Assembly: GCA_964019055.1 (NCBI GenBank)
Contig: OZ025206.1
Location: 26,098,906-26,162,905 of the forward strand
Direction of reading: 5' to 3'
Origin: Anthopleura xanthogrammica
Taxonomy: Eukaryota > Cnidaria > Anthozoa > Actiniaria > Actiniidae
DNA length: 64,000 nt
Shown here: one piece after another, positions 39,501 to 52,446 of the stretch
Numbering within the stretch: position 1 is the stretch's first letter
Layout: each line of letters opens with the position of its first letter
Position numbers and translations under genes: made by a program
Notes under the pieces: model-generated
The model's input: the letters and a program-made list of their open reading frames with translations, nothing else
What the model was told of the DNA's origin: nothing
The model's database searches: none

Positions 39501-39949
39501 TGCATTTTACGCGAGGTTGATCGAGCGAGCGCTCATAGTCTTTCAAACAAAACGTTTTCTTTCTTCAAAAAATGGCCAAATATCTTGTTGTAGCGATCTC
39601 TTTTGCTACATTGCTGGTGACTAACAATTCATAGTTCATCGCACACAAAAACATTTAGGGCATTTTTACGTAAATTTGTATTTTGGCGCGCCCATTTTTG
39701 GTTATGAACTGTTAAGAAAGAAGTTGTGTATAGCTAAATATGCAAGGTGGTTTTCGCATTACTCCTGGATGTTTTGAGGTTTTACGAGCTGTGAAGCGAG
39801 AAGTGTTCTAATACCAAAATGAATGAATTAACTATTATCTTTATCATTTTCAACTAATCCTTGTTTCCGGTTCGATCTGATGATTAAAATTAGTCAAAAG
39901 CTTCGATACAAAGAATACTTGTACATTAAGCTCTCCTAACCCTCTGCTC
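30587..39949. other. Gene-poor interval
   Basis: No exon recognised. It holds the CCAT-type repeat listed separately and a patch at about 37900-38500 with more GC and conserved-looking words that may be an old transposon, but no termini were found. Confidence 0.4.
34425..34720. repeat. (CCAT/ATCC)n degenerate microsatellite
   Basis: Diverged CATCCATCCCATCC units over about 300 bp; the Pro/His/Ser-rich frame across it is a by-product. Confidence 0.9.
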
Positions 39950-39951
39950 TC

Positions 39952-40104
39952 CTAACCCTCTGCTCTGCTCTGCTCTTCTCTTCTCTTCTCTTCTCCTCTC
40001 TTCTCTTCTCTTCTCTTCTCTTCTCTTCTCTTCTCTTCTCTTCTCTTCTCTTCTCTTCTCTTCTCTTCTCTTCTCTTCTCTTCTCTTCTCTTCTCTTCTC
40101 TTCA
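39952..40104. repeat. (CTCTT)n pentanucleotide array
   Basis: About 28 units of TTCTC/CTCTT; strictly pyrimidine on the plus strand. An Arg/Glu-rich minus-strand frame across it is an artefact. Confidence 0.97.
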
Positions 40105-40404
40105 CCAGGGAGCACTGACTCAGTACTTAGGAGCCGTTTCTTTTTATCGGAGGACGGAGCAACTAGAGATTTGCGAAAATTAAAAACGAAACTTTTTCGT
40201 CCTTCCAACCTACCTCTCCATCTCAATCCTCTCTACCTAATGATTTTGCTTCTCTCGTGATGAGTTACCCAATCAGTGAACATTTTGTTCGTAGCTCAAT
40301 ATTTCCTATTTCCAGGTTTTCGGCTCGATAAGGGACCAGTTATTATAAATAGATTGTAACAAAGTTAAAAGGCGTATTTTGCAAGGTCCGAACAAAGTAC
40401 TTTA

Positions 40405-41390
40405 GGGACGGGCCATTAGATAATTCATTCGGTTGGGGGAGGGGAGTCATGAATTTTAGCTGCACAATATTTTTGTCCTACCCCCTGCACGCCTATTTTT
40501 TTCGAACATCATAACCTTGCGCGATATTATTTTCTAACTAGTATACGTACGATATGATTAATATTATTATATACTTCAAATTCTTACGTCCATTGCCTAG
40601 GGTCTAACTAGAAAACTTAACGGTTAACTTAGACTCTAGTCATTTCCTAAATTATTACTATATCTTCTTTTACGATACCAATATATATTTGTATATAACT
40701 TTTTTTTTTTAGAAATATAGAAATACATGTAAACATAAAATAAAAAAAAGGAAATGGAAATAAAATTGTATTGTATTGTATTGTATTGTATTGTATTGGT
40801 CAATCAAGGGCGGCTTTTCGGCAAAATTTGAAATCTATTTTAAATGGTTAACACAAAGTCGTTCAAATCCCAGGCGTTAACATACGACATTACTTTTTCA
40901 CTGAATATACCGAACATGTAAAAAAATTGACATGTAAAAGAATTGATATAAGAGATTTTTTTAAAACCACCAAAGATGGGAGAACTTGGGGGGGGGGGGG
41001 GGGGGTGTTTAAATTTTGAAAATTGAGATTTCAAGTGTTTCGAGGGACATTCACAACATATTTATTGCATTTTAAATAAATAAAGTTCCTGCCATCACCC
41101 TTGAATGTGCTAGTATTTTCGATTCGGTGTATAATCTTTTTAGATTTTACTATCATTTATTTGATCTTTTGTTTGGTGATCTGCACAAAGGGATAACCTC
41201 AAGATTCATCATCTCAAATATATTTTTTAATTTGTATTTGAATACAGATTGTACAGAATTGTACAGAAGAGTTCGCGCGGTATTTTTTGGAGGTTTTTAA
41301 AAGAGCTTGCTTGATTTATTTTTTGGGGGGATTTACGCAACCCCCTACCTCCTCCCCCCTCCCTATCAACTACCTATGGCCGTCCCTTAT
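40405..41390. mobile_element. Possible non-autonomous TIR element
   Basis: The left end AGGGACGGGCCATTAG is followed by GGGGGAGGGGAG. Near 41340-41388, CTCCCCCCTCCC is followed by ATGGCCGTCCCT, its rough complement. A further related end, GACCGGTCCCTAA, lies at 41590-41602. No target duplication could be fixed. The interior includes a TTGTA microsatellite (40765-40798) and a 19-base G-run (about 40988-41006). Confidence 0.4.
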
Positions 41391-42862
41391 AAGCCAATGC
41401 TCACACTTCTTATATACTGCTAATAGAGTGTAAGTCTCCTAACGTGGTGAGGTTATGGTAGACACAAAATGTACAAATAAATCGTAACCCTCCCAAGATG
41501 TTTCCTCCAAAATTGGGACCCTTCTCTAAATGGCGCTAAAAAATTGCTGACCCTCCCCCCATATAGTAGCCCTCCCCCTGTTAAATAATGACCGGTCCCT
41601 AACATCAGCTTTTTGCTCAGAAATAAAGAAAATAAAACTCTATCGTATAAAGATTCACCAAATGTCTTTCAGAAATAGCACATATTTCTTCGTTTTTGGT
41701 GGAAAATATTTAGTCTTGACAATAAAAGAGATAATAGAAAATACTTCGCTGTGACAAACAAAATGCTACGCGCCTAGATTCCAGATCACCTGGTAAACGC
41801 TCTAGAAAAGGCAGGAGTCACGTAGCGTTTTGTTCATTGCACGGTATCTTTAAAAATTCCATCCCGCCTCAATCAACCATAACACCTTCTTCTTGAAGAC
41901 AATGATAACCAAATTTACCCGAGAAAAACTTCTTCAAATATCCGTTCTGAAAAAAATATTGGGGAAATGGAATATGCAAGAAATTTTCAGGTTTTGAGGA
42001 GCACGTGATGTAGTAGAGAAATGTGTGAAAACTGTTATATAAGTTCAACTCATTATTGCGGCAGTGGTTTCAGTCAGAAAGGTGTTCACCTTTCACTCCA
42101 AAATATACTGACGTTTTTACAACCCCATTTCGAGCTTGACTCTCGGTTGTTCTCCATGCTGTTTTGGCACCCCTTTAGTTCCAAAAAGCCCTGGACTGAT
42201 TTGATTCATGGAACGGTCAATATATATATTTCGTATTAAAAAAATTAGGGTAAAAAAAGCCATGAGCCATGATGCAAAAACAAGAAAGCAATGATGGAAA
42301 ATTGCGAAAAAAAAGAAAAGAAAAAAAGAAAAAAGAAAAAGATATCGTAAACAAAGATTGCAGGATATCTTAGTTCATTAGCCCCGGCCAGCTAGTTTTA
42401 TTTTGTCTTCTTCGATGCATGCATGAATACGAAACACAAGTTCCTTCAATTATGAAAAAGACAGTTATTAAAATCTCTGCTTCATACCTTTATTTCCGTT
42501 TTGGTTCCAAAGACAATGGATGCTCCATATATCAGGATAATCCTTACTGACCCTCCTAGATTTTAGACCAGGGCTTTATTCTATTGTTGAGATTTAATTG
42601 TTGTTAATCCCAACTTGTTATGAAACGCATCTTTCTAAATTTAGAACGAATCTTAAAGCATAAACTATTTACACCTCTGGTTTTTAATTTCTATCGGTTT
42701 TACTAGGCCCTGTAGTAGATAGATAGCTTTATTAGAAGCTGTAAGGGGTTTTAGGGGCAAGGAATAACAGAAAAAACACTTAATGAATTTATTTCATAGA
42801 TAACGGATGAATTAATTACATTTTTTCAGAAGAAATCGAAAATTATCTTTTAGGGACTAATA

Positions 42863-43203
42863 GACCTTTTTACCGATACGGCGGCCATCTTGAATTCTAT
42901 TGTTTTAAGTAAGACATTGTGGGATGCTGAGGGGGCAAACGTAGGAATATTTATAAAGCATAGAGTAGCGGTGTTACTTTCTCAAATAATTTTACGTTTT
43001 CATGTTTCACATATCGCTCCAACTACCAGCAAAATCAATTGCTTTTTAGATGTGTTTCTCAGTGGATAACATTAAATTATATAAAAAGACACTCTGGCAT
43101 CTGTACATACTATAAATTTTCCAATGATTGCTCCCTCGGCATCCCATAATGTCTTACTTAAAACAATAGAATTGAAGATGGCCGCCGTATCGGTAAAAAG
43201 GTC
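42863..43203. mobile_element. 341-bp foldback element with 71-bp inverted repeats
   Basis: 42863..42933 and 43133..43203 are inverted copies with three mismatches, starting GACCTTTTTACCGATACGG. The arms contain GGCGGCCATCTTGAATTC, a YY1-like word. No coding; the centre is AT-rich. Confidence 0.85.
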
Positions 43204-43668
43204 GAAAATGTGTGTGCGTCTGCGCAGGGTATATGGCCAAGGTAAAGAAACTATATTTAACGTTGCTAGTTCCTTCAGCTACGTGGCTGGTATCCCTGGA
43301 AGCCGACTGGTGCGCACTTTACCCCCTCTCTCCATCAGTGCTCTGTTTTAAGAGTATTCAAAGCTGAAGCTACACGGATTAGAAAGAAGTTGGAACTGTC
43401 GACTAGATAATTTGAGGCTCGAGCCTGGCAACCTTTACTTCGTATCATAGGTATGAGAGATAGGGTAGAATTCAAAACGCCATAACTCGCTCAAATTCAA
43501 GTAGAAAGACTTGAAACCTTCCCCAACGATAAGATAAAAGATAACGAACAGTTAGGTATCCGAATTCAAATGTGATTTATTAAATTTCTAGTATTTTTTA
43601 AATACTTTGAATTCGCATGCATCAGCTCGGCTTCTATAAGCATTCTCATACCTTGGGCTACCTGTGGG

Positions 43669-44035
43669 CTAACTCACAGATTGAGGCATATTAGGTTTTG
43701 AGCAGTTGCATAGTACGGACGTGTCAAATTTACTCAGTTCACGCATCCGGTGGATGGTCGGTTCGTGATGTGATTGGCTAGAGCTGTCGATCTCCCCCAG
43801 AGTGTTTTTAATTAAATTTCTTATCGTGGGTATCGATGATTCAGGGAATTCTATACCATTACCGTCCCTTTTGATGTTAGTAAGGCGGAGAACGTTAGGG
43901 TGGAGTACGTGGGATCTGAATGGCTTCCTGAGCTCTGCACGTATACCAATGGGGTTCTCGATCACTTACATTCAATATCTATGGTAATGTCCGGTATTGT
44001 GGGCATGTTCAGCTACTGTTCATGCTGAGGTCTGC
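43669..44035 (-). pseudogene. Decayed fragment of a retroelement with a GIY-YIG-like C-terminal region
   Basis: On the minus strand three different frames in order give AEHAHNTGHYHRYW, then SDREPHWYTCRAQEA, then LHPN...NIKRDGNGIEFPES.IPTI. The pattern AEHA..TGH, DRE.HWY.R..KEA, LHP..INRD.G.E.PE is what I recall from the end of reverse-transcriptase elements with a GIY-YIG endonuclease. Stops and frameshifts separate the blocks, so it is inactive. No reverse transcriptase was found nearby. Confidence 0.5.
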
Positions 44036-44162
44036 GAGTGGGCCAGGCATGGGTCTCACTGAGTGAAAACAGTGGTGGAAACAGGGGGAAAAGGGAGGCG
44101 GAAGAATGGCTGGCTCTATTTCTCGGATCGAATGTTTTCTTGAGGGTCGTGACGGGGGGCGT

Positions 44163-44472
<310 letters not shown>

Positions 44473-47037
44473 CTTAGACTTTGAATTTTTTTCAGTGTAT
44501 TTTACATCTAAATACATATACGGTATGTGTATTGCGTTGTGTTTTTTTTTGCAAAAGACATCTATCGTTTTTCCAATATCCTGTCACCATTCAGTATTTT
44601 TTCCCTTTATTCCAGCGAGCGTAGCAGAAGGTCAAATGGTTATTGCAATCACTTCTCGGGTTGCTAGGAGCAATATTCACTGAGCTTGAGGTGATCAACT
44701 TAGCATTTCTTAAAAATGCTGATATACGAAAAATACACAAGTACAATACTAGGAACCAAGACGATCTTAGACTTCCTAAAGTAAGCAAGAAAAACTGGGG
44801 GGAAGCAAAGGCTTGAGTATCAGGCCTTCAAGGAATGGAATGACCTTAGTCAAAATGTTAGGACCAAGAGAGCATAAAGAAGAGAGGGAAACTTCTTAAT
44901 ACCGCGCGCGCCATGTGAATTCCCGGTTAGGCTATTTTTAGCATCCGCGTATATAAGTATTAAATAATTTGCGGGCTCAAAAACAAATATTTCTGGTCAA
45001 AAATAAAACAAAATTATAAAGCCGAAGTAAAACACAGATATATTAAAACTACGTAAGTTAAAATCTTTTTACTTTTTGTGTTTTCGTTGGTTTGTTTTGA
45101 ACAAAACTGTAAAAGTGCTACGGACATGGGCACGTCATCATCACCATCAACGTCTTTACGTCATTCCATTTTGCCACCTGCTCGACAAAGTCTACAAGTT
45201 CGACATAAACTGAACCGAAAAAAAACCCCAGAGATTAAAACAAAAACTCGAGACAAAAATAAATCCCGCTTGATGATAAGAAATACATATTGAACGATAT
45301 TATTGAAAAGTTTGGTAAAAAAACGGCTACTGAAATTTATTTCAGAGCCAATACGTGCTATCTAATAAGGGCGACCGTGACTAACAAGCGACTATACATT
45401 CACACGTAGTTCGTCATTCAGGTGTTATACTAAATAACCGTTTATTCTGCCATCGATTTTTTGTGTGATTGCCTTCCTGCTGTGATGTCTCAATAACCAA
45501 CACAATTTTGCATATGATTCACAAGCTGTTAGGTCAAATCAATCATTGTTTTTGTTAGCTTCTTCTTCCTGTGCGGCGGTAGGTTTTTGTCAGAGGCAGG
45601 CTTCCATACTCGCTTTTCTATCTTCGCCTTTTCACCCTACAATTGGTTCTTCAAATTAAAAAAAAAATTATTTCATTTTGAAGGTGTTAATTTAGTAGCA
45701 TATTTCTCTAAAAAATTTTCCAGAGTTTTCCAACTGTTTTATCTCTTAGTCTCAATTTTTTTGTTTTTACCCCTTTAACGCTGTTCTATCTATAGTCAGT
45801 TATTCCTTTACATTTTTCTGTTTTTAATACCTGCATTTTTTCACCTGGAACTTTGTCTACCGGCCAGACGAAATGTCAAACGATATCAGCTGAAACTTTA
45901 TTAAATCTATACACGCTAGAGCTTTAGCCCTTGTCCGATAACATTTACTCGGCTTCCGCTTTCTGGAAAACTCTCTCTGTGTCTCTGTCTCTCTCTCTGT
46001 CTCTCTCTCTGTCTCTCTCTTTCTATCTCTTGAGTTGAAAGTCATTAATTTTTGCTTTACTCTTTTTTCTTTTAGAGAATCCCCTCGAGAACTTTAGCTT
46101 GACGAAACATAATTTACAATCCTAACTATCTCTTTCTTTTTTTGGATTCTCTCTTCTTCAAAATCTAGTATTTCTTCGAGGTGTCATTCAACCACCTTCA
46201 CCTACTTTCACCACTTTTTCCTCCGATTAATAAACTGCTTTCCCGAAGCAGTCGACTGAGTGGGATGTTAGTGGGATTCGTATTTTTTTTTCAATTTTTA
46301 TTTCTTGTTCACGTTTCCAACCGTCCATTAGTCTCGCTGTTCCCCTAGCGCTGGCGTATGGATTCAGTTTCGAGACTGATTCATACGGAAAATAATGATG
46401 ATGAAGCATGGAGGTGGATAAAAGTATAAATTGCAAAAACTTAATAAATGGGTAGGTTGAAGAAGGTTAAATGGAACACTAAAATTATGACACTCAAGCA
46501 GTTAGTTATATAACACACAAGAAGGACGCAAGAAAGGAGTAAGATTGTGAACACACAAGAACTACGTGATACCCAACTCGCTAGGGCAGCCTTCTTTGAA
46601 GAAGGATACGAATAACAGGTACTAACTAGATCATGAACAATATTCATTCTTATGATATTTTCAATTCACATGGAATATATTCATTGCATCAGTTTGAGAT
46701 GAAAATGTTAAGGGTGCTGAAACATTGAAAGCATCGGTTTCCGATATACTCCTCTTTTAGATTTCAGTTTACAAGCTTTTAAGAAAGGGTGCAATGTAGC
46801 TCATTTAAAACACAAGAATTCTCAGTATAGTTCAAATAATCCCATTCATTTGGCTGGCCAGGGAACTGGAAATATAAGTAGCTTGTTGATAAAAGCCTAA
46901 AAGCATTTTAGATAGTCAAGCTGAGCTTTTGAGCGATGATGATAGATAAAAACTTAAGATTCTAGGAGTTTCTTCCATTCCCCTTATTTGCCCCAAAAAT
47001 TGAATCACAACTCAAAGTGGGTAATGAATGCAATGAA
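44473..47037. other. Gene-poor interval
   Basis: No exon recognised. A CTCTGT/CTCTCT pyrimidine repeat lies at about 45972-46020. Confidence 0.45.
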
Positions 47038-47043
47038 TTTATT
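47038..47043 (-). terminator. Candidate polyadenylation signal of the bZIP gene
   Basis: AATAAA on the minus strand, about 330 bp past the stop codon; the nearest canonical signal I found. Confidence 0.3.
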
Positions 47044-47372
47044 GAAGTAGAACTATTCTAGATTCGTGTATCATGCTGCGAACATTTACAAAGTTTGCGA
47101 ATCTATATATCTTAAAAGAAAACAGGAAAAAAAAAATTTCAAAAATTCGAACTATATATTTTGAAGATTACGTATTTTCTTTGGTTTTCAAGTTACAAAA
47201 ATGTTGCTGTTAGTTCCGGTTGCATCATAGATCTTATATTGAGCGGCTAGTACTTAAAATCCATCGTATCCGCCTGTTTGGTCTTAAAGAGTCTAAAAAT
47301 GATTAAATTGAGTCATCGGTACAACCTCCAAATGCATGCCGTTATTCCATTTCGATTGGCTGTGTCTAATGT

Positions 47373-48164
47373 TCACACTATGAGTAATTCGCGAAGGTGG
47401 GTATTTTCCTTTCGCAGAGCTCCAACGATTGTTCTTAACTTAGAATTCTCATCTTCTAGATAAGCGGCTTGGATTTGTGTCTGTAGTTCTCTCATTCGTC
47501 TTGCTTCTCGGGACTTCTTTGCAGATGCATTGTTCTTTCTCCTTTTCTCTAGGTACTCTTCGAGTTTCGTTTTACTCAGTTTGTTTTCTGATTCATCCAT
47601 CTTGTTTTGTGCTGTTTTGTTCTCTTCATCAGATGAAGCCGAGATTTCCTTGCTATCGTTGTCAGCTTTCATAGACTTCCATTCTCTATCCTCACTACTC
47701 TCTCTATCTTGTGTCAGTTTTAAAATAAGTCTTCTTTTGGCACTGTTGAATTCTTCTTCTTCTTCTTCTTCTTTTTTTTCGCGCTTGATGAGTTCTTCTC
47801 TTGGGTCTTTGTCGTGGTTATTTACGTAGTTCTCTTGATCCTCTCGGGTCGTTCTGTTGCGTTTACGCGGGAGTTCTGTCCAGCAAGGTTGAGACTGTAC
47901 CATTTGAACGGCTGGAATAAGAGGAGGACAAACTCCGACCTCCAAACTAGAACGTTGTCTGTCTTGTTCACAATAGAAGTGTGCCGGGAGAAGGATCCTT
48001 GAAAAATCAAACCAGTGTTCATAACCTTCTTTAAAGGTTCCCTCCATCTTCTCTGATGGAAAAATAAATTGTGAATTCCTTGAGACTTGTTCCATAGGAC
48101 TTGAAGGGGACGTTTTTGCACAATGGATGACAGAAGATGGCACGGAGTATCTTCGGCTTGACAT
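47373..48164 (-). CDS. PAR/NFIL3-like bZIP transcription factor (single exon)
   Basis: A 263-aa intronless protein with a C-terminal bZIP (about 202-263). The basic region RRKNNASAKKSREARR, followed by MRELQTQIQAAYLEDENSKL, is closest to HLF/TEF/DBP (compare RRKKNNVAAKRSRDARR and IRAAFLEKEN) and NFIL3. The zipper (LRTIVGALRKENTHLREL) is short and ends the protein. These factors bind D-box-like sites in the nucleus and many are clock or light outputs. A proline/acid-rich PAR domain was not clear; instead there is a charged middle with PRKRNR near 100 and a run of seven Glu (132-138) coded by a GAA tract. The frame upstream opens only with TTG, so the ATG at 48164 (A at -3) is taken. A candidate AATAAA lies at 47043..47038. 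Whether it is the PAR or NFIL3 branch is unsettled. Confidence 0.9.
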   Translation of the reverse strand: MSSRRYSVPSSVIHCAKTSPSSPMEQVSRNSQFIFPSEKMEGTFKEGYEHWFDFSRILLPAHFYCEQDRQRSSLEVGVCPPLIPAVQMVQSQPCWTELPRKRNRTTREDQENYVNNHDKDPREELIKREKKEEEEEEEFNSAKRRLILKLTQDRESSEDREWKSMKADNDSKEISASSDEENKTAQNKMDESENKLSKTKLEEYLEKRRKNNASAKKSREARRMRELQTQIQAAYLEDENSKLRTIVGALRKENTHLRELLIV

Positions 48165-48285
48165 TGTGTAGCGGTATCGTTTTTCAACTGGGTTGTCTTG
48201 AATCGACTGATGCGAAAACAATAAACAATCTGCTTATTCAACGCAATGTTCCAAAGTATTTAACGTTTCTAGATCTAGCAGGCCT

Positions 48286-48294
48286 TTTTAAAAC
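48286..48294 (-). promoter_or_regulatory. TATA-like box of the bZIP gene
   Basis: Minus-strand TTTTAAAAAGG about 125 bp upstream of the start codon; spacing leaves room for a 5' UTR of roughly 95 bp. Confidence 0.3.
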
Positions 48295-48343
48295 CGAGAA
48301 CAAGTTCAAGCACCCCAAGATAATTAGAAATTTGACTACCGGC

Positions 48344-48349
48344 CACGTG
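48344..48349. promoter_or_regulatory. CACGTG E-box upstream of the bZIP gene
   Basis: A palindromic canonical E-box, the class of site bound by CLOCK:CYCLE and other bHLH factors, 180 bp upstream of the bZIP start codon and about 50 bp upstream of a TATA-like box. Clock control is inference. Confidence 0.4.
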
Positions 48350-51300
48350 AATGAATAGCGAGCGTTATGTAAGACCGGCGAGAATAAGCTATCAGCTTCT
48401 GTGTTGTATAACACTAGTGAGATACTCGTGACTAGGAGAACGGGTAAGCTGTAGTGAGGCCCGGAAGGTGAAACAACCCTTATGTAAGGTATCTCCTGGG
48501 AACTCTTAACCAACCATCTCAAAGACTTCATCAATTCAATTATTTTGTGTCTGTTTTGAATTTTGCACAATTGTTTTCCAAGTATAATAAAAGATTCCTA
48601 TCGTTGTTAAAGGGAAAAAAATAACTGTGTATCAATACGTCTAATTTCAGCTAATCAACTATTTGGTAGTGTATATACGCTTAGATATATTAAACAATTA
48701 ACCCTTTCTGTCTGTAGTAAACAAGTAGAATTTAAAAAAAAATTATCGTGCAAGTTAACGTCATACTTTAATATAAAAGAAAAAACGTCAGGTATCCCGA
48801 ACACATGGCGTTCAAAGAAAACACGACCAATTATTTCAAGATTTTTAAGATTTTCAAAATATTCTGTACTCTTTGTTTAAGGAATTCGATAACTTCAAGA
48901 AAAATGTGAGAATTTTCCTCACGTGGACCTTAGAGTTTCTACGTAAGCTTAGTAATTTGTCACCTAAGAGCGTATGACGTTTAGTGGGGGAACTGCATCA
49001 TTAGATAGACCCCTCAAGGAGTATGAGCAAATTGTATAGACCGCTATATATCGATATACCGACACTACTTGTTATGGGAAGCTCATTATATCATAACATC
49101 ACAAGATAGTTAGTTAACCTCCATTTGAATGGCTGGCTGGAATGAACTAAGACTTGTTATGGTTGTAGTCAAAACACACACACACACACAAAAAATACTC
49201 GAACACTTGAGTGGTAGTTATTTCTCATTTATCTTTTCGTTTCTTCCGCGTTTTTAGTGGCATGGCGGGGTAACTGGAATAAAAATATAATAATAACCCA
49301 AGAAAATGTCTTCCCGAATTTAAAATTCGGATGGAAAAATCCGAAAAAATAGCGATTGGCGAGGAAAGATTGACTGGACAGTTTTTATCGTGTTTGTTTC
49401 CTTTCCTTTTCTTTCCCGATTTTAGCTCTCCTTTTTATTTTCCCCCAATGTTTTTTTCCAATTTATCTCTACCAGCTTGCCGCGCTCATTCCGGATTTGA
49501 ACCTAAATTGAGTCAATCTTGAACCGGCGTGCTTGACGTCACCTGAGAATAGCATATTCTATTTTGGTGAAAAAATCCGAAGGAAAGCTGATAAATTCAC
49601 GTCTTGAATAACACAGTATTTACAGTATTTCATCAAAAGGAAAGGATCTATTTCTCGGTTCTCGATTGCGCTTTATTTTGCCGTAAATAAAAAACTGTTC
49701 ATCGGGACATGACAATCTTAGGTAGAAAATCATGCAGCTTTCGCCGAAGAGGAAATATGCGAATCGTGTTTCTTTGAAGGCCAAAGTTCGAGCCAGTCAA
49801 AGACATTAAGGCGAGAAAGCCCTCGGCTATTTCAAGAAACTATGAACTTCTCCAATTCTGATACTGAAATTTATCTCGTTTCTAAATTTCAAAATATCAC
49901 CAAGTCTTCAACGAGTGAAGAACGAATTCAAGCCTCGCGCGGGCCTTTTTTTTTAGATGTTGCTATTCGACCATTTTCATGACTTCGATTGTTACAAAAC
50001 ATCTCAAATGCATAATTTCAGTTAATTCGCAAGATAATCATAATATTTATATTATACTCATTGTAATTATTTCTATAGAAATGCGTATTTTTACGGAATA
50101 CTCGCCTATAGAGTAAAGAGATGCGCTACTAATTGAAATATTACCATTTTTTTCATTCTTCCATTTTTTCATCCATTCATTCCATTCTGCATCTGTCTCG
50201 TCGTCCTTTCCCATCCCTTCCAACCCATCTGTTCGTCATAGGATATTCTTTAATGTGTTTTATAATATAGTCCATGTTTCAATAAAATACCCTCTGGTAT
50301 TCGAGAGAGTTCTCTCATACTTTAGTACTTCACATTGTTGACAAATTTTGGTATTGATTCGTGATTGTTTATGCTGAAATTAAACGTATTCCAAAACAAA
50401 ACGAACTAGAACTTTGTTAACTCAAAAAAGTATCTCTATTCTTAGCTTGCTTCGTGTTTATACCCTCTCTCGCACGTCATGTTAGTTGATACTTCTGCGA
50501 AAAGAAACCAAGCCTAAATATAGCCGAGTTAGTGATACTATGCACGCCATTTAAGAATAGTGACCAATGTATTGTAACATAATAATCATTACTTTATCAG
50601 TCAGTTCTGGTGTGTATATAAAAAAATGAAAACCATTAAAAAAAAACAAAAAAAAACACGAACATCTGGTACTTGAGTTATTGTAAATAAGTCTCTAAGT
50701 AATGTTTAATTGCTGGGGCTAGTGAAGCCTGTATGAATAGCGTCACTGATTTAGTTTTGTGCAAATCTTGATGATTCTTATATTGGCTAGCGCCCTAAAC
50801 AATTAAGTTGGGATTTCAAGGTATTTATGATACATCACACTTAACTGTATTGGAAAGAAAAGAAAGAAAAAGAAACGAAAAGAGAGAAGAAAAAAAACAA
50901 AGAAATAAGCCAAAGAAAACTATTTAAAAAAAGATTTATAGAAAAATTCAAAGGAATAAGAATAAGAAATAAGCTACTCACAAAAAAAACAAAAAACAAA
51001 GAAAATTAGAAGACAATTGAAGAAACACAAAATAAAGAATGAATGCAGGTAAGAAAAAAATGGTAAAAAAGAAGAAATTCTGAAAAACAGAAGGGAAAAA
51101 GCATCATGAATGAACTAAAAAAGTTTGTCGTTTGTGAGACATTTTTGCAATATATAATTCAGAGTACGAAAACTACTTTGTTTTCCTTGAACTCATCAGT
51201 AATTAACACTACTCTTTACTACAAGTCCTGTTTAATGAGAAATAGTTCTCTGTGCGTGTTATCTTTTAAATTAAATATGCTGAAAGTATAACTGAGAAAA

Positions 51301-52446
51301 TATACAAAAACCATGATCTTTGACATTCATTTGTTTACAAGTATTTCGTTAAGAATTGTTCACTGCAGCCGGCATTTGACGTATAAAAAAAGTAATTAGT
51401 CGAACAAAATAGCAGGTGAAAGCTCTATTTTTCCCCTTCAAAAGGCTTAATTATAATGTATCAATGCTAGACTTTCAGTTCATTGATGTTAACTAGCTAA
51501 TTTTGCTCTTTCATGGAGTAGCTAATTCGTGAGATTAGTTCGACAAGACGAACGACAGACAATCAGCGACAACATTAATAAGATTGTAGCTTTTTCAAAA
51601 TTGCTTTTCAACTTTTTTTGGGCTAAAGATAGTCTTTAGATTGAAACCCGACCAATTTTCAAAAGAGATGTTTATTTTGAAACGTTTTGTCGACTTTAGT
51701 AAACTTTTTTTCCCTGACTTGCTAAACATTCTAGTAGCCATCTTGAACCAATCGGCTCAGTGTAGCAATCAAATTTGATGAAACTTTCGCAGCTTTTTTA
51801 GTAGCTTATTAAGCGTGGCGTTTAGTAGTTTCCATGCAGCTGATCGTTCAAAAACCTGCTGATAACCAACTGACTCGATCTAATATCATGGGCGGCAAGG
51901 GGGGTCTCGGCACGTTCACGAAAATTTAAAAAAAGACGATGACTGCTCACGGAAATTATCAAACGTTCAAATTCACGAAAACTCACGATTCACGAAGTTT
52001 AGAACATGCTCATCGTAGATCACGAAAATTAAAAAACTCCCTTAATTCACTTTTTTTTTTTGGAAACGGAGGAAAAGTTGGTTTGTACGGCTATAATTTT
52101 CGGACGTCCATCAGGAAGTAACCACTGCACGGTATGGAACTAGGGTTTAGTGTTCTTCAGTTTAATTGATTTTCTTTGTGTATTATAGAGAGAAATCAGT
52201 CATTCATTCCCTCAGTCACTCTAACTATTTACATGATCACAATCTAAATCCCCGGTGAAATAGTTTCAATAAAGATCACAGCAATTTTTTATTTTTATTT
52301 CAAAACTCGTGCCAAATGATTAGAAACTGATACTCTTTGCGAGTCTTTTGTGGTCTAACGGGTTTAGCAAGACCAAAGCTTTAATGAGAGCCTTTGAGTA
52401 GGCTATCTTTACCAGATGTTAGGGAATGATATATAGTATATATAGT
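48350..52446. other. Gene-poor interval upstream of the bZIP gene
   Basis: No exon recognised. It includes a short CA repeat (49173-49189) and an A/G-rich stretch at 50850-51100 made of AAAGAAA-like words. Confidence 0.45.

Noticed and set aside
39936..40226. Arg/Glu-rich 96-codon frame
   Set aside because: Product of the CTCTT array.
48165..48221. Nineteen-residue N-terminal extension of the bZIP protein
   Set aside because: Begins with TTG; the first true ATG is at 48164 with a good context.
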